Origin: Centropus unirufus
Taxonomy: Eukaryota; Chordata; Aves; Cuculiformes; Centropidae
NCBI GenBank assembly: GCA_013397695.1
Contig: VYZI01000085.1
Coordinates: 1,256,146 to 1,320,145, forward strand
Direction of reading: 5' to 3'
DNA length: 64,000 bases
Numbering within the stretch: position 1 is the stretch's first letter; each line of letters starts with the position of its first letter. Below the pieces are notes generated by a model. It made no database searches. It worked only from the letters and a program-made list of their open reading frames with translations, and had not been told where the DNA came from. Made by a program: the position numbers and the translations under genes. This document shows positions 1 to 11,147 of the stretch, piece by piece.

Positions 1-3000
1 AGATTTCCTGAAGTATAGATGAATTCCGCTTAATAACTCTTCTCCTCAGAAAAAAAAAAAAAATTATATATATATTCCTGGATGCAATCTGTGGAATGTG
101 TACGTTTAGAGCAGCATATAGAAAAGCAATATTAAAAAGTATGCCTTTTGTATTAAAAAGTATGCATATGATTTTGAATCCAAATGAAAACCAAGAAGGA
201 GGAAAACATCACCATTACTCTACCATCAGCAGTGCTTGCAGTTCTGCCCTTACAACCCTCAGTTCAACTCATCCTTAGTTAATTTTTGTCCTTTGTAAAT
301 AAACTCAGCCTTGCACTCCCATACTTCTGGTGAGGCGATATATTTACATTTTTATATTATTTTTATTTTATATTTATATTTTTAAGCGTCTTCTCTAAAT
401 CTTTCTTTCCATCAACACACAATATTCCAATTTACACATGACAATGCACCAGATCGACTGTATGGTTTGGAGAAATACTGAAGAGGACACTGCCAAATAG
501 TGTGGGTAAAAGATAAGTTGGTTTCCCTTTTTAAAACCCATTTCTGATATTTTATTTTTTGCCTTGATTTACGAATCAGTAGGGGGAGAAATCCTGATTG
601 GCAAACATTCTTTAATGAGAACTTGTCAAAGTTCTTCCAAATTCATACCCCCTTGCCAGGGGCTCACATGTCTCAAAGTGTAGAATATACTTTAGAGGCA
701 GTAGGGAAAAGAAACTGAAAAATAATTAAGAAAAAACCTCAACCCCACTGTTTTTATATGATAAATCAATCTTGGGGCACTACTGCAAAAAAGTTTTCAG
801 GATCTGAAATACAGAAACACCTGCTCACAGGTAAATACCCGGTTTTCCATTTGGTCTTCTCTGTTTTGATGTGCTAGAAAACTCAAACTCGATACAAACA
901 GCACATGCCATTCAGTTTCAGCCTCTTTTTAAGTAGCCAATTCCTTTCTGCTGTTGTGTCTTTTTGTAGCGACCCAGTCGGAGTTAACATTCCAGGTAGC
1001 ACTGTCTCCAAAGCTATATAAACCTTTACTAGCACCAAGAAATTGCAAAGCAGGAAAAAAGTTTAAATTATTGCAGAAATAAACCTCGAATATAAATGGC
1101 GCTATAAAACCCTACTTGTTTCAGCATTTTTTTTTTTTTGCAATGCACTGTCACTATCATGTGGCAATCACAAGAAATGTAATCTTAAAAAAAAAAAAAA
1201 CTGAGAAAACGAGCTCTTAGCCACTGTTCAAGAACTAAAAATGCCTTTTTTTCCAGATGGCCTAATGATAATGGCTTTTCACAGATCAGCTGCAGAAGTT
1301 GGTTGTTTTGTTCTCACTTCAGTGATGTAAAATTCCAGAAATGCCACAGTCAATCTCGGAGGGAACAGATCCCGTGAATACTGAACCGGGGGAGGATTTG
1401 TCCAAACTGGGACTCTTGCATCCTGCGAGATGGTGTGTAGCTACGCAACTTCCACTGAAGTTGGCCAAAGCTCTTTGGGCCAGGGCCACACCGAGACACA
1501 CATGCTCATACTCATCAGTGGAAGCATCATCTTTGATAATGGACCATGAGGTCCATGTCCTTCCTGAGCCCAATCCATGCTGGGAAGGGTGGTTCCTGGA
1601 AGAGGAGCATCCCGGGCCCAATTACAGCTCAGCAATTCCAACCCCAGACTCATTCCCAGCCCAGGCTGTGATGGTATTTGCCTACAAAACCGTAGTCAGA
1701 GTTGTGATGTGCCCTAAAGCCATTTTTTCCTTCTTCGGCAGAGGTTCTGAATGGCTGCATCCATAAACTGGAGCGCATCTTGGTATCCATGTCTCAAAAA
1801 AAGGACAATAGAGCTAAAGAAGAGCACTGGAGAGTAGAAACAAGGATAATCAGAAGAACAAAAACATCAGCCATAAATTTCCTGCTTCCAGAAACAGGAA
1901 GCACAAATTTGGGAAAACAGAGCCCTACTTCTCTGCTACTTCCACTCTTCCCCTCTAAACCCTCCATTGGCCAATGTCGCAGAAAGGACAGCGTCCTAGA
2001 AGGCTCCAGCTCCACTGCCGAATCCCTCTCCTTGTGATCCTCAACGATTCCCACTTCGGGACACATCCACACGCATCCCGGACGGGACCATCCAAATTCC
2101 CCGAGCACAGAAATCACCTCCCGGGATTGCGATGGAGATTCCCACAGATGAGAGGCTACACAGGATCTTTACTACTTCAAAAGTAGCAAAACCAAGGGCA
2201 GGGTTTTAGGACCACAACATCATGCGAGGAACAGAAGCCTCTCAGATATCCTCAGAGAACATTACATATTTTCATAGGTTTTTGGGGTTTTTTTTAAGAT
2301 TCACACCTGTGTCCATACCAAATAAGGAATAAAAATAAAACTCAAAGCCTTTTGAATTCAGTGGAAACAGAATCACTTTATCATATTAGCACTGGGATGA
2401 AAAATCTCCTCGAATGACTGTATAATAATAAATTATACCCAGGGAAAAACTGATCCAGATTTAAAACAGGAGTAACGCCTACAGCAACCAGAGAACCTCA
2501 GAACATCAGCGTTTTAATGCATTAAAAACACAAAAATCTATTTTGTAAGCACAGACATTTTTCAGATATTTCAGAAAGCTCAACAAAAAAGGGTTATTTT
2601 GGTTCAAAGATTTCACTGCTTTTAACAAAATTATCTTTTTAACAAAATTATCTTTTTACTTGTTTCTGGTTCCATTAAGTTTCTTTGATAACCGTAGTGA
2701 TTCAACTATGTTTTCACCTGTGTTAAAACAGACTTGGAGCTCCATATTTCAACTCTGACCTAAAATAAAATTATTTAAGCCCAGAACAGAATACTTAGAA
2801 GTAGAGAATAATTGCTTAGAATACATAAAACAGAAAAACTAAAAAATACACAGCTTGCCATTCTTATTAATTCCCTCTCTTCAAACTGAAATACTTTTTG
2901 AATGCTCTTTGAAAAAAAAAAAATCTAATAGAAATATGCAGTTGATGAAAGAAGAATTTCACTTAATCCTTCTAGAGATGCTGTCTGTACAGCGTTTAAA

Positions 3001-4009
3001 TGAGAATCAATCCCATTCACACTGAATTTAAAAAAAAGGCAAAAAATGTAGATGTAAGTGGTTTATTACCCTATCTAGCCTGCTTATGTACACGATTGTT
3101 TGCTTAAATATGAAATCGCATCACTTGTTTCTTTTAATTACATCATTAAGTACACGTTAAACGCCTGGCTCCAAGCATGGTCACACAGGAAGAAGCAGAA
3201 AGATTTCTTCCTCCCAAAAACAGCTTCGTTACCCAAAACCTGGACATAAACGTGTTGTGGAGGTGCTTGTAATTCCTCAGTATTTTCTAAAATGAGGAAC
3301 TAAGGTAACATCGCAGCAGAGCCCCAGCACTGCCGGCTGAAGCAGTGGAAATGTCCAAACAATTGAAGAAAGCACAAGAATTGCTGAGAAAAAAAACAGA
3401 GTTGGGCAGGAGCAAAAAATCAGGTTAGGAGAACTCTGACCAAAGAAAGACTTTGACCAGAATAAGGGAGCCTTGAAACCCTTTTCTCTGCCAACCTGGG
3501 CCATCCACACCATCGTGGCAGGGGCTCCTCTCCAAAAACTGAGCAGAAACCTCATTTTTAAATCCAGTTTCTTCCTCCCAGTGCATCACAATTTGTCTGG
3601 CTCTGCGCTCTCTCCTCCCAGAAATGTTATTTCAACTTCTCGTCATTAAAAGCCACGATTCCAATGTTTATACTATAGGCTACATTTATCTTTAAGAGCA
3701 AGATGTTGAGTTTAGATCTAATGATGAAAAAAAGCCTTTAAAAAGGGAAAACTCATCACAACTCATTATGTACAATAAAGGCCACAATTTAAGGATTCTG
3801 TAATTCCAATGATGATTATTTTAAAGTAGATTTATAGCAGAAAATAGTTAGATCCTTTGACTTCAGTTATAATTTTCCATTTTGTAATTTAACACTCCTT
3901 TAGTTTATATTTGCACATTAAAAATATAGCATCTAAAAGTCCATCATTAAATACTTTTAATAAGTGCAATAAATAAATTTTACAGCATGCATAAATCTAA
4001 GAACAAAAC
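1..4009. other. AT-rich intergenic DNA, no gene identified
   Basis: No open frame here resembles a known protein, and no splice-bounded coding exon was seen. The stretch is rich in A/T runs (for example near 48-62, 1,130 and 1,187). It contains a small direct duplication at about 2,618-2,655, where a unit of the form TTTTTAACAAAATTATC occurs twice in succession. The longest open frame (141 codons, 1,341-1,766, plus strand) has no recognisable domain and no family resemblance. Confidence 0.6.
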
Positions 4010-4852
4010 ACAGCTTAAATTGTTAATCTTACACTTTTTCTCATTAATTGCAATACATAAACATATGTTTTATACAAAGATATTTGCTACAAAATAAGTA
4101 TAATAAATACAGTTTACCACATGTATTAATCTTAATAGTTACAAGCTGTTAATCTTATATATTAGGTAATAATTTGCAATAAATAATTGTTTATTATCTT
4201 GATGTTTGCTTGTCTTGGGTCTTAGCAATACGCAATAAAGAAATGCAATTTTGAATAATTTGATTGTAAGACTGCTGGGAAAATCCTGTAAGTTATAATT
4301 AGCTGAGGGAGGATTCTGTTCATGAGATGAACTATAGAGATATAGTTCAATAACAAAAACATGCATTATTGCTACCATAAATAATTTAAAAAGTTAACTT
4401 CAGTTTCAGGAAATAAGAGATTTTTAAAACTTAAATGCAAATAACATTAGTAAAATATTTTACATTCTTTATCAATTTGTGTTCACAGAAAACCGCAGGA
4501 AGAAAAGCACCATTTCAGCATCTTAAAATTCTTTGCACGGGATTGCAACTGGTTAACTGTCTCCTACCAACAATATTTGCCTGTTCAAAAAGGCGTCATG
4601 TATTTATCTCTATCAAATCACCTTCTATCCAGCTCTGGTATAACATGGGTTTTACCATATTTACTGATCTTAATGGAAATTATTTTTCTTACATATAATT
4701 TGTCATAAATATGTTCATTATCTTAATATTTTCTCACCTTGGAATTTGCTAGCATGCAATAAAGAAATACAACTGAATTACTCAAAATTGCAAAGCTGCT
4801 GGGAAAAAAAAACGGGGTAAATTCTAATTAGCCAAGAGGGGATTCCATCCGC
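4010..4852 (+). repeat. Diverged duplicated AT-rich block
   Basis: Two segments, about 4,175-4,320 and 4,702-4,852, align along their whole length in the same orientation. Both carry, in order, a TTATCTT box, a GCAATAAAGAAAT box, a CTGCTGGGAAAA box, a TAATTAG box and a GGATTC box, with similar spacing. A shorter third relative may lie at about 4,020-4,090, sharing GTTAATCTTA and an ATTTGCTA/GTTTGCTT end with the part at 4,148-4,212. The copies are clearly diverged, so the duplication is old. Neither a mobile element family nor a coding potential was recognised. Confidence 0.55.
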
Positions 4853-6059
4853 CCCAGGAGAAGGCTGCCTGCCCTCCAACTTTTCACACTTGCTTCCAAG
4901 CAAGGGAACGTTCCCTCTTAAATTAAGCAAATGGATCCAGAGAGAGCATTCCAACTGTAAAACCACTCCAGAAGCGCAAGGACAGCTACAAATGAGAGAC
5001 CAGACACAGGTCCTGACCCCCCAAGGCGCTTGGCTTGGTCAGAATTTGCAGGATTTAAGCTGAAAATAATTTTGGGATTCCATCCAGCGCTTGCCTTCGC
5101 TGCCCTTTCACCCCGTTACCCTCGACTTCGCTCTGCTCTGGCTCTGCTTCCCCATCTCCAAACCACGCGACTTAAATAAAGAGAAACATTAGAAATGCGA
5201 GCGAGGAGAATAAAACCCAGCATTTCATAATTTGTCCATTACCCAAGTTATAAACACCCCTACCTACAGCATCTCTGAAAAGGATCACCTGATAAACCTT
5301 TCCACACACAGCAGCGCTTGTACAGCAATGCCACTTGCTGATAAAAAAAAACAAAAAAAAAATCCAAAAAAAACCAGAATATAGTCCTGCATTTATAAAT
5401 TTCACAGTGATACACAAATTCCAAACACTTATTGCCCTACGTACTCACCTTGTGCTGCTGGGCAAACAATTTGCTTGCATTTTGTGTAAAACCATCTAAA
5501 AATTATCACTCAACCGGCACAGAGATAAATGAAAGATAAACTTATTTAGTGATCGGGATCTGATGTGTGCGTCTAGACTCTTGATCTGTGAAGTCGAAAG
5601 AAATTGTATAGTTCTAGAAATTTTCATTTCATTAAAAAGCATTCGACATGAATGCGGTTTAATAAAACTGCTCTTAAGGTGCTTTAAAACGGGGGTGAAA
5701 GGAGAATTTGTGAGTCCGGTTTACACAGGGTACTGATAAAGTACAAGTGCTTAACACAAATCTGAAAAATGCTGCTCAAACCCAGGAAATATTACAAGTT
5801 TAATCATTCCAGAAGTTGAAACACATGACGAGAACGAGTCATAGCGGAGGGGAAAAAAAATTAAGTCAAATTAAAACCCAGCTCCCCCTTGCCTTACTGA
5901 CACAAATAATCCCCTCGATTTTAAGGGGATTGTGCGAGCGAATAAAGCATGGAAGAACAGGATGAACAGAGCCACGATGGGGATGAATTTACACCAGATC
6001 CAGGAAATATTCCCACCTAGAACACAGAGCTGTGGTTTGGGTACTTCAGGGAATTTCTG
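4853..6059. other. Intergenic DNA, nothing identified
   Basis: AT-rich non-coding sequence with A-runs around 5,343-5,375. CpG density rises towards the right-hand edge as the CpG island begins. No exon, RNA gene or repeat family was recognised. Confidence 0.5.
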
Positions 6060-6720
6060 ATGGGAGAAATCAGAATCTTCCGTTCACGGGGGACAAAAGG
6101 GAAATGTCCTCGGACCAGAAGCGGGATTTCCACGTCAGGACGCGGGCGTTTGTTAAACAAAGAGCGGCACAAGTACACGAAACGCCGTCCTGGGGGCTCC
6201 GCAGCAGATGGAAAAAGCCGCTTTTTTTTTTTTATTATTTTATTTTATTTTGCAGCCCGAAGATGTGAAAACGCAGCCCCTCCGCGGAGCCGCGCGCGGC
6301 CAGATGAGGCACATCAATTTCCCGTATGAACAATTGTTTTCATTTTCCTCCCGTGCCACTAGGTATTACGAGCGGAAAGTTAAAAAAAAAAAAGGGAGAA
6401 AAGCCCCGCGAGTGAAGACGCGCCCCGCGCTTCGCGATGAGCGCGGGGTCAGCGGGGCGCGGCGCTGCGCGGGGCGGCGCTGCCACCCACCGGCCGCTCG
6501 CGGAACTGCAGCGCCCGCCGCTCCCCCCCCCCCCCCCCGGCACCCAACACCTGCATTTTTTTAGTTCACACGAAATATAAAAATCTCCGGTTTTAATAAC
6601 CCGGGTCAACGGTACCAGCTTCGCCGCGGAATTGTGCGTTTTATTCTGTTGGGGTCGCTCGGTGCTTAACGCTTCGGCCAGAATTTGGTGGGGATGGGAG
6701 GAAAAAAAGCCCGCCGTGCC
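6060..6720. promoter_or_regulatory. Orphan CpG island
   Basis: CpG dinucleotides are dense here, with the core at about 6,395-6,545 (runs such as GCGCGGGGTCAGCGGGGCGC), while both flanks are AT-rich and CpG-poor. A poly-C run lies at about 6,519-6,538. No coding exon starts in or beside it on either strand, and the open frames crossing it are low-complexity or pass into the assembly gap. In vertebrates an isolated island of this kind usually marks a promoter (often of a long non-coding RNA) or a developmental regulatory island. Which applies here cannot be decided from sequence alone. Confidence 0.6.
6519..6538. repeat. Poly-C run
   Basis: A near-uninterrupted cytosine run inside the CpG-island core. 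It could form an i-motif, with G-quadruplex potential on the other strand. Its length may be unreliable in an assembly. Confidence 0.8.
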
Positions 6721-6817
6721 ATTTGATTTGAGTTTACAAACTCTGGATTTGAGTTTACAAACCTGCTTCGGTGCCACTTTGAGCTTCAAGCTCACAAAGT
6801 GATATTTCTGGTAAGGT

Positions 6818-7540
6818 AGCCAAAGAAAGAAAGAAAAAAAAAAANNNNNNNNNNNNNNNNNNNNNNNNNNNNNNNNNNNNNNNNNNNNNNNNNNNNNNNN
6901 NNNNNNNNNNNNNNNNNNNNNNNNNNNNNNNNNNNNNNNNNNNNNNNNNNNNNNNNNNNNNNNNNNNNNNNNNNNNNNNNNNNNNNNNNNNNNNNNNNNN
7001 NNNNNNNNNNNNNNNNNNNNNNNNNNNNNNNNNNNNNNNNNNNNNNNNNNNNNNNNNNNNNNNNNNNNNNNNNNNNNNNNNNNNNNNNNNNNNNNNNNNN
7101 NNNNNNNNNNNNNNNNNNNNNNNNNNNNNNNNNNNNNNNNNNNNNNNNNNNNNNNNNNNNNNNNNNNNNNNNNNNNNNNNNNNNNNNNNNNNNNNNNNNN
7201 NNNNNNNNNNNNNNNNNNNNNNNNNNNNNNNNNNNNNNNNNNNNNNNNNNNNNNNNNNNNNNNNNNNNNNNNNNNNNNNNNNNNNNNNNNNNNNNNNNNN
7301 NNNNNNNNNNNNNNNNNNNNNNNNNNNNNNNNNNNNNNNNNNNNNNNNNNNNNNNNNNNNNNNNNNNNNNNNNNNNNNNNNNNNNNNNNNNNNNNNNNNN
7401 NNNNNNNNNNNNNNNNNNNNNNNNNNNNNNNNNNNNNNNNNNNNNNNNNNNNNNNNNNNNNNNNNNNNNNNNNNNNNNNNNNNNNNNNNNGGGGGCAAAA
7501 AGAAAGAAAGAAAAAAAAAAAGGGGGCAAAAAGAAAGAAA
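6818..7540. repeat. Purine-rich tandem repeat containing an assembly gap
   Basis: Bases 6,845-7,490 are unresolved N. The left flank (6,818-6,844) is a GAAA/A-run purine tract. The right flank starts with a 31-base unit (7,491-7,521) of the form GGGGGC, then A-rich AGAAAGAAAG, then an A-run. From 7,522 a second, incomplete copy follows. The gap therefore most likely hides more copies of this purine minisatellite. Open frames drawn through the gap are artefacts. Confidence 0.75.
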
Positions 7541-7839
7541 AACACTTATATGCCCCAAACAGGAAGAAGGGAAGAGGAAAAAAATACACAGATCTTTGGA
7601 AAGTGAAGCAGAACTCTTCAGTTAAGGGTCATGCCCTGGTTTATCCCACCCGGCCGGGTCAGCAGCTAAAGCTGGGCAGCCTTCAGTCCCACATCAGCCG
7701 TCCTCAGGAGAGGGGAAATGGACATGAGAGGGATAGATACTCGCCGGATGGGAACTTACCCTAAGACAGCTTTAATACAACAAAATAATAAACGATAAAA
7801 ACGTGAACAAGGGAATTTCTACAAGTATACACTAAGGCT

Positions 7840-7948
7840 CAGCTTGGCAGGGTGCTGGGCCATCTCGTTTACAAGATGGATCACCTAAGAATGTTGGACC
7901 AATGATCCTTGAGGTCCCTTCCAACCTGGAATTCTATGATTTATGATA
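7840..7948 (+). mobile_element. CR1: CR1 LINE 3'-end fragment
   Basis: A 5'-truncated CR1 tail. A GATCCTTGAGGTCCCTTCC segment is followed by AACCTGGAATTCTATGATTT, which is the typical avian CR1 terminus with its short ATTCTATGAT repeat. No reverse transcriptase coding sequence remains. Confidence 0.85.
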
Positions 7949-10439
7949 CAAACCCAACTTGGAGTCCCTCAAGGCTGGGCAGGCGTGGGGAGGGTCAGGG
8001 CTGGGCTCAGCGAGACCATCCCAGAGGAGCGCAACCCTCAGGATCCCCAAGGTTTTATCCCAACCATGACGTGAATGGTGTGGAAGACTTCCTTGGCCAG
8101 GCTGGGTCACCTGCCCTGCCCGCACCTCCCAGCAGGTTCAGCCCTCCTTGCTGGCACCGCTGGGATGGCCCCGATTTCCATAATGGGAGGTGTGAGCTGG
8201 GGCCTCTCAGCCCATCCATGGCCCACGACCTCCAGGATAACCATCAGGCTGAGAAGAGGAAAAAAAAGGCTCTGCTTCAGCCCAAATCACCACAAGGATA
8301 TTGCGTGAACAATGAATGACAGCACTTTAAAGAAGATGGACCACAAAAACCTTCTGCAGTCCAAGTTCCTATTTCTCCTGGGTTTGATGAGTTTAAAGAA
8401 AGAAAATATCTCTGGAAGTGCTGTCACATCTCCTCCTCAACCACTTCATCAAGGAAGGGCAAAGCAGAGACAGGAACACCCGGCAGGAGCTCCAAGAGGT
8501 CCTTTCTTCAATACCAATGATCCACAGGAGACCAAGACTGAACCCTGGTCTTTCTCCCACCCCACTTCCAGGTGTTTAGACTTGGATTAAGCCCCATGGC
8601 AGACTGAAGACGAGCTCAAGAAGACTGTCTCTAGCAACCCTTGAAGGACCACATGAAAAGGAGACTTTGAGCTGCAAAGATGGTCAAAGCAAGCAACAAC
8701 GCCCATTTTCAGCAGCTTGGGCCTCACTCCAAGGTCTCCCCAGCCACCTCCACCGTTTGGGATGAACGGTCCTCACACGTGCAGCCCCACAGACGCGGCC
8801 GGCTCAGGAGCTGCTCCACAGAGCACAGATGAGATGAGATTTCTTATGAGTCTGCTTCATTTCTGTCCTGCCTACCTACCAGCTAACAGCAAAAGAAAAT
8901 AAGGCGGCGAACATATAACAATGGTTAAAACAGAGATCAGCTTTCCATCTAAAACCCCAAAGAGTTCAAATGTAGAAAAATACCCATTTTAGCTGAGAAG
9001 TAACTCATGTCCCACATTCAGTGTTACATTGACTGAAATGGCTCCTTGGTCCCCAGTTTGTTGGGTTTTTTTCCCCAGAATGAGCTCCACTACCTCCACT
9101 TTCTTTTCCTCATGACCTGCCTCCTTTCCAGCCACCACCTTCCCTTTCCTCCCTCCCGTTCTCCACACCGCTCCTTGCCACCGCCTGATGCCGTCTCCTT
9201 GTCTTCAGCCTTTGTTCTCCTGACCCCCACCGCTACCTCCCTCCTTCCCCAGCTGCCCGACTTGGCAGTGGCAGCACAGGGCCCAGCCTGATAAACCTGG
9301 AAAAGCTTATTTAATTTTGGCCTCGTGCCATGCCTCAGCGCTACTGGTGTGCCCCTGGTGGCTGGGAACCAAAAAAAAACCATACAAGGAAACTCAAAAC
9401 TAGTGCGAAATTCAAACCTTTCAGAATTTGGAACTGCACTGAGAATTTCTATGATAATTTTTCCGCGGGAAGGCAAAATTCGAGCACCATATTTATGTGA
9501 AATTCCGTATTTATGTGAGACATCTGAAGTTACAACAGGGGTTGTTCCCCCAAGTCATAGGAAATGCAGAGCTTTGTTATCGTCCCCGCGTTCAAGATAT
9601 TTCATCTCCACAGCGGGAGGCCTTCCAGGTAGCTCAGTTCACCACGTCACTAAGGTGGACTTACAAAATATCTCTAGATATGGGAAAATAACCACATTTT
9701 CACTGCACAGCAAAGATCTCAGGGAAAGCTTATGATACACAAACAGGATTTCTTGAAAGAAAATATTTTTGAGGGGTGTGGGTTTTTTTTAAATGTTGCA
9801 TGGACACATAAGACCTGGACACATAAGAAAATTTCTTTTCTAGACCATATAAGAGTTGAAAACATTAATAACTTGACACCAGACAAAGCAGCATATTAAA
9901 CCTCAGTTTTTACTGGCAAACCTGAAACTTCATATATTTCATAAATCTGATTTTACCGATGTCATTTGTTCTTCATTAGCAAATCTTTATTAACTCTGAA
10001 TATCATCTTTATAACAAAAATTGCCCCTACTATCTCTGCCAAAAAAGAGATACTAAATACACTGCTAATATGATACAATGGAAAATTGCTAAACAATAAG
10101 ATGGATCTCTAAGAAAATTTGATATAGATTTCCTGTAGTTTCCCTGCACTGTTTTCAACCCTTCTCACAAGGGATACAGCAAAATGGCAATGAAAAGTGA
10201 ATTTCCTGCTGCTACAGCTACTTTGGATGCTCATGCTTCTGCTCCTGTGGAGCCAACTTGGATCAATTTCAAGAAAATAGCCTTTATCTACACTTTTTGC
10301 ACAGAAAACACATTTCTATTTTGGAGGAGATGTAGTATTTCTCCATGGTCAGTACTTTAATCCACAGCATAACAGTGTTGTTACTTGCATATAATTAAAG
10401 CATGGCACGCTATCAGAAAAAGATTTACAAAGCGATTGA
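7949..10439. other. Intergenic DNA, no gene identified
   Basis: Moderately GC-rich up to about 9,290, then AT-rich. A pyrimidine-rich stretch lies at about 9,090-9,260. Several open frames of 60-136 codons occur, but none shows a domain, conserved motif or plausible splice structure. A short duplication of GACACATAAG occurs near 9,804-9,830. Confidence 0.5.
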
Positions 10440-10775
10440 AGCGCATTAATTTTGCATTTTCTAAATAAGGCGGAGAAGTATCTAGTTCAGAATTCTCAAT
10501 ATCATTTATGCACTATTACGTGCACTTTATACAGTTTTATCTGCTGAAGAAGAAAACGAAAACGAGCTGATAATTACTATTGTCACAATACTGGCTCGGA
10601 AGATGCTTGCATTGTCATTTCTAGATCACCTGTGTCCTCTGAGCTGATCAGGGATGGGAGACTCTAACAATTAATCCTAATCCTGTTACCAGCTGTGACA
10701 ATACTCAGTCACTAGCTTTATATTGTAGTTTATGGCCCGCTCTTGTCACCGAGATGACAATTAAAAGGCGGGTTT
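10440..10775. promoter_or_regulatory. Candidate conserved non-coding element
   Basis: Repeat-free, non-coding sequence with clustered homeodomain-like TAAT/ATTA cores, a TTTATCTGC box and an E-box in a CAGCTGTGACA context at about 10,690-10,703. These are features common in vertebrate developmental enhancers. This is a judgement on composition only. No alignment was available, so conservation itself is not shown. Confidence 0.25.
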
Positions 10776-10982
10776 ATTGGTTTTAGGATACAGACACTCA
10801 AGTAAACGAACGTACAAAGAAGCAGCACCCAAGTTTACCTACAGTAAACTCTCATTGAGGAGTTAATAATAATTGATGTGCTGTAATCTCACAGCAAAAG
10901 AGCATGAGATTCATGCCATGGTTTATTTTATCATAACTTGCCTCTAAATATCCCAAAATTAAAAATAATAATATCACCTAGC

Positions 10983-11147
10983 AAAGGTTGCCCAGAGAAG
11001 TCACAGCTGCCCCATCCCTGGAGATGTTTGAGGCCAGGTTGGACAGGGCTTTGAGCACCTGATCCAGTGGGAGGTGCCCATGCCCATGGTTGGGGATAGA
11101 ACTGGATGGGCTTTCAGGCCCAAACCGTTCTGTGATTCTATGATTTC
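10983..11147 (+). mobile_element. CR1: CR1 LINE 3'-end fragment
   Basis: Contains the CR1 series GGTTGCCCAGAGAAGTCACA, CCATCCCTGGAGATGTTTGA, GGCCAGGTTGGACAGGGCTT and AACTGGATGGGCTTTCAGG. It ends in CTGTGATTCTATGATTT, the CR1 terminal repeat. It is truncated at the 5' end and non-coding. Confidence 0.92.

Noticed and set aside
1341..1766. 141-codon open frame, plus strand
   Set aside because: No domain, no known family, no splice context, and an equally long overlapping frame on the other strand. It looks like chance.
6340..7545. Long frames across the first gap
   Set aside because: Most of the length is N. The flanks are purine repeat and CpG island, giving poly-F/K or G/R-rich products.
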